Shown one piece after another: positions 1-4,939 of a stretch of 5,995 nucleotides of DNA. The position numbers were made by a program, and so were the translations under genes. Positions within the stretch are counted from its first letter, which is position 1. Every line of letters starts with the position of its first letter. The notes under the pieces were generated by a model that was not told the DNA's origin, made no database searches, and saw nothing but the letters and a program-made list of their open reading frames with translations. The stretch comes from Burkholderiales bacterium (GTDB lineage: Bacteria > Pseudomonadota > Gammaproteobacteria > Burkholderiales > JAEUOS01), in NCBI GenBank assembly GCA_947456845.1, contig CANGUJ010000262.1:1-5995 (forward strand). Direction: 5' to 3'.

Positions 1-2
1 CG

Positions 3-170
3 CCCTGGTACTGCGAGCAGCCGATGCGCGTCGCCGTCGACATGGAGCAAAGCGAGGAACAGATCATGGCGCAGTCGGAAGCCATCGCGCGGGCCGCGCC
101 GCGCTTCCAGCCGCGCGAGCAGTGGGTGGCGGAAATGACCCGCCGTATGGAAGCAGGCATTCATGCCTGA
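3..170 (+). CDS. 3' end of an unrecognised gene (partial, 5' end outside window)
   Basis: An open frame enters from the left edge and ends at TGA 168-170, giving 55 residues that begin PWYCEQPMRVAV and end RRMEAGIHA. The tail is charged and looks helical (a Glu/Gln-rich stretch, then a Trp-containing amphipathic segment). I see no transmembrane segment or recognisable motif, and I cannot assign a family. Its last 8 nt overlap the start of the downstream FAD hydroxylase, and codon choice matches the neighbours, so it is very probably a real gene of the same operon. By context it could be another enzyme or accessory protein for the same aromatic substrate, but that rests only on position. Confidence 0.75.
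   Translation, partial: PWYCEQPMRVAVDMEQSEEQIMAQSEAIARAAPRFQPREQWVAEMTRRMEAGIHA
149..157 (+). promoter_or_regulatory. Shine-Dalgarno-like region for the FAD hydroxylase
   Basis: GGAAGCAGG lies inside the end of the upstream gene, with its AGG five bases before ATG 163. It supports 163 as the start. That start also puts the Rossmann glycine motif at residues 11-16, the normal place for this flavoprotein family. Confidence 0.5.
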
Positions 171-1668
171 GGTTTTCGATGTCGCGATCGTCGGCTACGG
201 GCCTACCGGAGCCGGACTGGCCAACCTGCTGGGCCAGGCCGGCCTCGCGGTCGCGGTATTCGAGCGGGAGGCGGCAATTCATCCGCTGCCGCGCGCCATC
301 CATTTCGACGGCGAAGTCATGCGGGTATTCCAGTCGATGGGCCTTAAAGCGCAGGTCGAAACGGTCTCGCGCCCCGGCATGAAGGGCATGGAGTTCGTCA
401 ACGCTTCAGGGCGGACACTGCTGGTGCGCGGCGGCACCTCGCTCAACGGGCCGCATGGCTGCGCCAACAACCACTATTTCCATCAGCCCGATCTCGAGGC
501 GGTCCTGCGTACCGGCGCCGAACGCTTCGCCTCGGTCCATGTGTTCGGCCGCCATGAAGTCGCTGCCATCGAGCAGGAAAAGGATGCCGCCCACCTGTCG
601 GTCAGGAACCTCGCCGATGGCAGCCGTACGCAGTTCCGCGCCCGCTACGTGGTGGGCTGCGACGGCGCGCGCTCGCTGGTGCGCCGCCTCATGGGCAGTC
701 CGATGTACGATCTCGGGCTGCACCAGCCCTGGCTGGTGTTCGACGCGATCCTCAAGCGCGCGGCTGACCTGCCGGATCACACGGTGCAGTACTGCGACCC
801 ATCACGCCCGGCCACCTATTGCCATGTGTTGGGCAACCGGCGCCGCTGGGAAATCATGCTCATGCCAGGCGACGATCCCGCCACCATCGCGCAGCCGGAC
901 AGCGTCTGGAAGCTGGTATCACGGTGGATCGGGCCGGACGACGCCGATATCGAGCGCGCAGTGGTCTACACCTTCCATTCCGTCATCGCGCGCGGCTGGC
1001 GCCGCGGGCGGATGCTGCTCGCCGGCGACGCGGCGCACCAGACCCCGCCGTTCCTGGGTCAGGGGTTGTGCGCAGGGATCCGCGACATCGCCAACCTCGC
1101 CTGGAAGCTTGAGCTGGTGCTCGCCGGCAGGGCGGCCGACACGCTGCTCGACACATACGAGACCGAGCGTGCGCCGCATGTGCGGGAGTTCATCGCACTG
1201 GCCGTCAAGCTCGGGGACGTCATCCAGACCACCGACCCGGTAGTCGCTGCGCAGCGCGACAGCCGCTTCCAGACCGGCGCGCCGGAGATTTTCGAGTTTC
1301 CTGCCCCGGGGTTGGGCCCGGGCCTGCATACCGGCGCCGGCGCCGGCACCGGCCAGCCGTTCCCGCAGCCAGCCCTCGCGGACGGCCGCCTTCTCGATGC
1401 AGTCACCGGGCGGAACTTCGCCCTCATCGCGCGCCGCAGCCTGCTCGGCGAGCTCGATGGCCCCACCCGCGCGCGCCTGACCCGGGCGAACGCGGTCTGC
1501 GTGGACGACCGCAGCCCCGCCATCGCGGCCTGGCTGGACAGCCAAGCGGCCGCGGCCGCGCTGGTGCGGCCGGACCGCTACGTGCTCGGGACGGCCGGCG
1601 ACGCCCCCGGCGTGGCGCGCCTGGCGGACAGACTGCCGCACAGCGCCGCGGAAACGCTCGCCGCATGA
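163..1668 (+). CDS. FAD-dependent aromatic hydroxylase, MhpA-like (3-(3-hydroxyphenyl)propionate hydroxylase family)
   Basis: This 501-residue protein has the full fingerprint of group A flavoprotein monooxygenases, which use NAD(P)H and O2 to hydroxylate a phenolic ring in the cytoplasm. Seen: the dinucleotide-binding motif G11-Y-G-P-T-G16 with the ribose-binding acidic residue E34; HQPDLE at 107-112; the DG motif (GCDGARS, D167-G168); and the GD motif LLAGDAAHQTPPFLGQG (G288-D289), where the second FAD contact lies. A C-terminal thioredoxin-like domain follows, with GRNFAL near 416 and LVRPDRYVLG near 467-476. E. coli MhpA is about 554 residues, so this one is somewhat shorter but complete. 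The family is clear; the substrate is not. 3-hydroxyphenylpropionate/hydroxycinnamate, resorcinol-type or other phenols are all possible, so I give no symbol. It overlaps its upstream neighbour by 8 nt and the IclR gene by 4 nt (ATGA), which indicates one translationally coupled operon. Confidence 0.9.
   Translation: MPEVFDVAIVGYGPTGAGLANLLGQAGLAVAVFEREAAIHPLPRAIHFDGEVMRVFQSMGLKAQVETVSRPGMKGMEFVNASGRTLLVRGGTSLNGPHGCANNHYFHQPDLEAVLRTGAERFASVHVFGRHEVAAIEQEKDAAHLSVRNLADGSRTQFRARYVVGCDGARSLVRRLMGSPMYDLGLHQPWLVFDAILKRAADLPDHTVQYCDPSRPATYCHVLGNRRRWEIMLMPGDDPATIAQPDSVWKLVSRWIGPDDADIERAVVYTFHSVIARGWRRGRMLLAGDAAHQTPPFLGQGLCAGIRDIANLAWKLELVLAGRAADTLLDTYETERAPHVREFIALAVKLGDVIQTTDPVVAAQRDSRFQTGAPEIFEFPAPGLGPGLHTGAGAGTGQPFPQPALADGRLLDAVTGRNFALIARRSLLGELDGPTRARLTRANAVCVDDRSPAIAAWLDSQAAAAALVRPDRYVLGTAGDAPGVARLADRLPHSAAETLAA
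1331..1354 (+). repeat. Four tandem CCGGCN hexamers inside the hydroxylase gene
   Basis: Four consecutive 6-bp units (CCGGCG, CCGGCG, CCGGCA, CCGGCC) encode the Gly/Ala/Thr-rich stretch TGAGAGTG. It lies in the linker between the FAD/substrate domain and the C-terminal thioredoxin-like domain, just before the conserved-looking QPFPQP segment. Changes by whole units would keep the frame, so linker length may vary between strains. Confidence 0.6.
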
Positions 1669-2471
1669 CCAGCCTGACCCGCATGCTGGCTATCATCGAC
1701 CTGTTCGACGAGGGCGCTTCGATCTGGACAGCCGAGGCGATCGCGGCTCGGCTGGGCTATTCGCTGCCAACCGGTTACCGCTATGTGCGCGAACTGCACG
1801 AGGCGGGCCTGTTGCGCCGTGCCGGCGGTGGCACCTATATTCTCGGTCCGCGGGTGATCGAACTCGACTACCGCATCCGGGTCGGCGACCCCCTGCTCAT
1901 CGCCGGCCAGCGCGTCATGCGCACGCTGGCCGACCAGACCGGCTGCGACGTGGTCATGGGCAGTCTGTACGGCGAGCGCATCGTCACCATCCATCAGGAG
2001 CACGGCGCCGAGGGGGTGAGCGCCTCGTACGGACGCGGCCGGCGCATGCCCCTGTACCGCGGCATGCTGTCGAAGGCGATCCTCGCCGCACTGCCGCGGG
2101 CGCAGTTGCGCAAACTCCATCAAAGCACCGGCGAAGAGGCGCAGGCGGGCAGTTTCGCGCACAACTGGGATGGCTTGCTCACCGAAACCAGGCAGATCAG
2201 GAAGGCCGGCTACAGCATCTCCCAAGGCGAGCTCGATCCGGGCCTCACGGGCATTGCCGTGCCGCTCACCCGCGAAGACCAGCGCCTCGCCGCCGCACTC
2301 GGCTTTGTCCTCACCCATCGGCGCTTCGCCACGTCCGACCGGGACCGATTGGTCGAGCTGCTGCGCGGAGCCGCCGCCGACATTGCCGGCGCGCTCTCCC
2401 CGCCCTCCCGGCTTGCCGCGACTGTGGCGACGTCGTCGAACCGGCTGGGCCCGACGCGCGCACCCGGCTAG
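1665..2471 (+). CDS. IclR-family transcriptional regulator
   Basis: This 268-residue protein matches the two-domain IclR layout. An N-terminal winged helix-turn-helix (about residues 4-65) includes a recognition region around TAEAIAARLGYSLPTGYRYV, followed by the wing GGGTYILGPRVIEL. The C-terminal effector-binding domain (about 75-245) contains the typical segments VTIHQEHG, a hydrophobic SKAILAAL helix and GYSISQGELDPGLTGIAVPL. The usual family length is 250-280, so it is complete. The last 20 or so residues are a low-complexity Ser/Pro/Arg tail. IclR proteins bind small aromatic or organic acids and repress or activate adjacent catabolic operons. Its start codon overlaps the hydroxylase stop (ATGA), so it is probably co-transcribed and controls this operon, perhaps with autoregulation. 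The Shine-Dalgarno is weak (GGAAA at 1650-1654), consistent with translational coupling. Its TAG stop shares the CTAG at 2468-2471 with the stop of the minus-strand remnant. Confidence 0.92.
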   Translation: MTSLTRMLAIIDLFDEGASIWTAEAIAARLGYSLPTGYRYVRELHEAGLLRRAGGGTYILGPRVIELDYRIRVGDPLLIAGQRVMRTLADQTGCDVVMGSLYGERIVTIHQEHGAEGVSASYGRGRRMPLYRGMLSKAILAALPRAQLRKLHQSTGEEAQAGSFAHNWDGLLTETRQIRKAGYSISQGELDPGLTGIAVPLTREDQRLAAALGFVLTHRRFATSDRDRLVELLRGAAADIAGALSPPSRLAATVATSSNRLGPTRAPG

Positions 2472-2862
2472 GGCCGCGCGCCGTTGAAGGCCTGCCCCAG
2501 CACCTCGGCATTGTGTTCGCCGAGGTTGGGGGGCCAGCCGCCTGATGTCGGGCTGGGTCTTGGATCAGGTGCCGGGAAAACGCGCCAAGCGCAGCCTGTC
2601 CTCGGTGGCGTGCTCCCGTTCCCCCCAGAAACCGACAGCATTGAGATGCGGATCACGCAACAGATCATCGATCGAATTGACCTTGCTGGCCGGGATATCC
2701 GCCGCCTCGAACAAGGCGAGCCATTCCCGAGACGTCTTTTCGGGCAGCCGGGCCACGAGAAATGCCCCCGCTCTTCGGCGTGGATGGTGCGGGTCGGCAG
2801 ATCCTTGAAGCGCGGGTCGCGCGTGAGCAGCTCCGCGATGCCGATCATGGCGCCGAACCTGC
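2468..2862 (-). pseudogene. CaiB/BaiF-type CoA-transferase, C-terminal remnant with nonsense and frameshift lesions
   Basis: Reading the minus strand from about 2862 down to 2468 gives the C-terminal third (about 130 of the usual 390-400 residues) of a class III (CaiB/BaiF) CoA-transferase, which moves CoA between carboxylic acids. The pieces are RFGAMIGIAELLTRDPRF...RTIHAEE in one frame, ARLPEKTSREWLALFEAADIP and NSIDDLLRDPHLNAVGFW in a second, and PNLGEHNAEVLGQAFNGARP then stop back in the first. Lesions: a frame change at the C run 2765-2769; an in-frame TGA (2565-2567 read on the minus strand) after RFPGT, where a Trp (TGG) is expected before SKTQPDIRRLAP; and a second frame change at the six-G run 2528-2533, where one base fewer restores LAPNLGEH. 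The N-terminal two thirds, including the catalytic Asp region, are absent. The 5' edge abuts the dehydrogenase remnant. The family call is firm; the original acid substrate is unknown. Confidence 0.85.
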
Positions 2863-3341
2863 TGCTGGTATCCACTATCGGCGCGGGCCACGACACCGTG
2901 GATCTCAAGGCCTGCACCCGGGCACGCGTGCTGGCGGTCAGCAAGAGCGGCGGGGGCAACGCGCAAGCGGTGGCCGAGCACACCCTTGCGATGATGCCGG
3001 GACTGGCCAAGCGCCTACCGGGAGCCGCCGCGCGCATGCGCCGCGCGCCCGGGATCGTGCGCGGGAACTACATCGGGCGCAATACGGCCGGCCGCACCCT
3101 GGGCATCGTCGGCTTCGGCCATGTCGGACGCCGCCTCGCGACCCTGTGCCTGGCCGCCCTCGGCATGCGCGTACTGGTTTGCGACGCGCATCGTGCGCCG
3201 CACGAAGTGGCCGCCGCGGGCTGCGAACCCGTCTCGCTGGAAGGCGGCATGCCGGCGCGGCCGCTCAATCCCGATGCCTGGCCGCGCTACTGCGAACGCT
3301 TCGCGAGCATCATGGGCCGCGCCCCGCATGGCCAGGCTTGA
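2847..3341 (+). pseudogene. D-2-hydroxyacid dehydrogenase, N-truncated and internally deleted
   Basis: The frame from about 2847 to TGA 3339-3341 encodes about 164 residues of a D-isomer-specific 2-hydroxyacid dehydrogenase (family norm about 310-330). Seen: the end of the substrate domain, PNLLLVSTIGAGHDTVDL; the helix VAEHTLAMM; then the NAD-binding Rossmann strand LGIVGFGHVGRRLA with G-F-G-H-V-G, and an Asp at the end of the second strand (VLVCDAH), which favours NAD. After VAAAGCEPVSLE the sequence jumps straight to GGMPARPLNPDAWPRYCERF, which resembles the family's C-terminal end. About 100 residues that should hold the catalytic Arg, Glu and His are missing at about 3243. The first 55-60 residues are also missing. 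The frame stays open upstream to a TTG at 2484, but that stretch is only the antisense of the CoA-transferase remnant. It cannot be an active dehydrogenase; a chance short protein is possible but unsupported. Confidence 0.82.
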
Positions 3342-3398
3342 ACAACGCGGCGCTGCCGCATCCACACAGCGCGGCGGAGCGCGCCGCGAGACTGCCGC
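3342..3398. other. Short gap between two pseudogenes
   Basis: These 57 bases contain a 9-bp direct repeat, CTGCCGCAT, at 3353-3361 and again at 3392-3400 (running into the next ATG). There is also a 7-bp G/C inverted repeat, CGCGGCG at 3370-3376 with CGCCGCG at 3382-3388. No T-run follows the hairpin, so I do not call a terminator, and I see no promoter. Confidence 0.4.
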
Positions 3399-4128
3399 AT
3401 GAGATTCGAAGCCCTTGCCGACACGCCGGAATGCGTCGCCCTGCGCGAAATCTGCGACCGTTTCGATGACGACTACTGGTCGCGCCCGGACCGCACCCAT
3501 ACCTTCCCGTTTGAATTCGCCAGGGCCGTGGCCGAGGGCGGATGGCTAGGCATCGCCATGCCCGTCGAGTACGGCGGCGCCGGCCTGGGCGTGACCGAAG
3601 CGTCGATTATGATGATGGTGGCGGGCGCCTCGGCCGGTGTTTTCGCCGCCTGCTCGAGCATCCACATCAACATTTTCGGATTGCATGCGATCGTCAAGCA
3701 CCGCAGCGAAACGCAGAAAAGGGAATGGCTGCCCAAGATGATCAGCGGCGACTTGCGCGCCTGCTTCGGCGTCACCGAGCCGGATGCGGGCCTGGCCAAG
3801 ATGGGGCGCCATGCCGTGAACTCCCACCAAGGTGTTCTACGACGGCCTGGAAGTGCCCGTCGAACACCGCATCGGCGAAGAAGGCAAGGGCGTCCGTTAC
3901 ATCCTGGACAGCCTCAACCCCGAGCGCATCCTCAACGCGGCCGAGGTCAGCGGCATGCGACGCCGCGCGCTCGATCATGCAGCCACCCATGCGAACGAAC
4001 GCGTCGTGTTCGGCAGGCCGATCGGCAAGAACCAGTCGATCGCCCACCCACCGGCGGAATGCTGGTCCGAACTTTACGCCGCCGAGCTCATGACGCTGCA
4101 TGCGGCTGAACTCAAGAAATCCTATTGA
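3399..4128 (+). pseudogene. Acyl-CoA dehydrogenase with internal deletion(s) and a frameshift
   Basis: The first frame from ATG 3399 encodes a normal acyl-CoA dehydrogenase N-terminus: WLGIAMPVEYGGAGLGVTEA, then the flavin-contact strand CFGVTEPDAGL. It then jumps in frame (about 3792-3798) to AKMGRHAVNS, which belongs some 60-70 residues later in the family, so most of the middle beta-domain is gone. At the CCC run 3823-3825 one extra base shifts the frame. Reading resumes at 3826 as TKVFYDGLEVPVEHRIGEEG, NPERILNAAEV and ERVVFGRPIGKNQSI. It ends LHAAEL-KKSY-stop. Family members usually continue about 80 residues past AAEL and often end in a PKSY-like tail, so a second deletion near 4111-4117 is likely. 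The repaired frame is about 242 residues against about 380. These enzymes oxidise acyl-CoA to enoyl-CoA with FAD; this copy should be dead. It lies 10 bp before the enoyl-CoA hydratase, so it was probably the first step of that operon. Confidence 0.87.
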
Positions 4129-4131
4129 ACT

Positions 4132-4136
4132 TAAGG
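4132..4136 (+). promoter_or_regulatory. TAAGG, weak ribosome-binding site for the hydratase
   Basis: TAAGG is the only purine-rich Shine-Dalgarno-like motif near the chosen ATG at 4139, and only two bases separate them, shorter than usual. An in-frame ATG at 4100 would add 13 residues copied from the dying dehydrogenase tail, so 4139 is preferred. Translation may have depended on coupling to the upstream gene. Confidence 0.35.
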
Positions 4137-4138
4137 TC

Positions 4139-4939
4139 ATGAGCGAACCCCAACGATCCGAGGCGGTGCTTACCGAGCCGCGCGGCCGCGCGCTGTGGAT
4201 ATTCATCAATCGCGAGGCACGCCGCAACGCGATCAATCCCGACGCGCTGGCCGGCATCGAAGCCGCGGTGCGCGCCACCGACGGGGACCCGCGCCTGTGC
4301 GCCATCGTGCTCACCGGCAGCGGGCGCGAGGCGTTTTGCGCGGGCGCCGATCTTTCGCGCGGCACCGGCGTGTTCACAGAGGGCGGCGACGAGACCACCA
4401 CCGACTTCGGCCGGCTGGCGCGGGTGGTGCGCGGCATCGGCCTTCCGCTGATCGCACGCGTCAACGGTGATTGCGTCGCCGGAGGCGTGGGCCTGATGGC
4501 GATGGCCGACCTGGCCAGCGCGGCGGACCATGCGCGCTTCGGCCTGCCCGAGGCCAGGGTCGGCGTGTTCCCGATGCAGGTGCTGGTGTACCTGCGCCGC
4601 ATGCTCCACCCGCGCCATTTGAACGAGCTGTGCCTGACCGGCGAACTGATCAACGCCGAGCGCGCCCGGGAAATCGGCATCGCCAATGAAGTGGTGCCCT
4701 ATGAGGCACTCGACGCCCGCGTCGATGGACCCATCGAACGCCTGTGCGGCATCTCGCCGATGGCCATCAAGCGCGGCAAGTACGCCATCGCCGCGCTGGA
4801 CTCGATGGCCTTCCATGACGCGCTGGCCTTCGCCGAAACCCAGATCGCGGTCGCCTTGCGCACCGCCGACGCGGCCGAAGGGCTGGCCGCCTGCAACGAA
4901 AAACGGCCGCCGCGCTGGGCCGCGGAGACAAGCCAATGA
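4139..4939 (+). CDS. Enoyl-CoA hydratase/isomerase family protein
   Basis: This 266-residue crotonase-fold protein is of normal family length (255-270). Seen: the first oxyanion-hole segment FCAGADLS (66-73); the second, NGDCVAGGVGLMAMADLA (109-126); FGLPEARVGVFPM (134-146) with E138; and HLNELCLTGELINAERA (160-176) with E163. E138 and E163 align with the two catalytic glutamates of classical enoyl-CoA hydratase, so hydratase activity on a 2-enoyl-CoA is plausible, though isomerase or retro-aldol variants share this fold. The GAGG loop of the rat enzyme is replaced by FPMQVLVYL. By family knowledge, such changes are common in hydratases for branched or bulky acyl-CoAs. It follows the dehydrogenase pseudogene by 10 bp and overlaps the AtuA-family gene by ATGA, so these formed one operon. 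It looks intact, but its usual substrate-supplying partner is broken here. Confidence 0.92.
   Translation: MSEPQRSEAVLTEPRGRALWIFINREARRNAINPDALAGIEAAVRATDGDPRLCAIVLTGSGREAFCAGADLSRGTGVFTEGGDETTTDFGRLARVVRGIGLPLIARVNGDCVAGGVGLMAMADLASAADHARFGLPEARVGVFPMQVLVYLRRMLHPRHLNELCLTGELINAERAREIGIANEVVPYEALDARVDGPIERLCGISPMAIKRGKYAIAALDSMAFHDALAFAETQIAVALRTADAAEGLAACNEKRPPRWAAETSQ
4924..4927 (+). promoter_or_regulatory. GGAG ribosome-binding site for the AtuA-family gene
   Basis: GGAG sits 8 bases before ATG 4936, at ideal spacing, inside the 3' end of the hydratase gene. It fixes the start at the ATGA overlap. Confidence 0.6.

Noticed and set aside
455..1243. Plus-strand alternative frame (262 codons) inside the hydroxylase gene
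   Set aside because: Ser/Arg/Thr/Cys-rich translation typical of the +1 frame of GC-rich coding DNA; the hydroxylase frame carries all FAD motifs.
2484..2846. N-terminal extension of the dehydrogenase remnant from TTG 2484
   Set aside because: This part is the antisense of the CoA-transferase C-terminus and has no similarity to a hydroxyacid dehydrogenase N-terminus.
3370..3388. GC-rich inverted repeat (7-bp stem, 5-nt loop) as a terminator
   Set aside because: No T-run follows, and short G/C inverted repeats are expected by chance at this base composition.
2468..4128. Transposon or insertion-sequence remnant as the cause of the gene decay
   Set aside because: I could find no transposase-like coding sequence, terminal inverted repeats or convincing target-site duplication; the 9-bp repeat at 3353 and 3392 is too close-set and too short to argue for one.
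3772..4686. Long minus-strand open frame (304 codons) opposite the acyl-CoA dehydrogenase remnant and the hydratase
   Set aside because: It is a high-GC shadow: low-complexity Arg/Ser/Pro composition, no recognisable motif, and fully opposite genes with clear family motifs.
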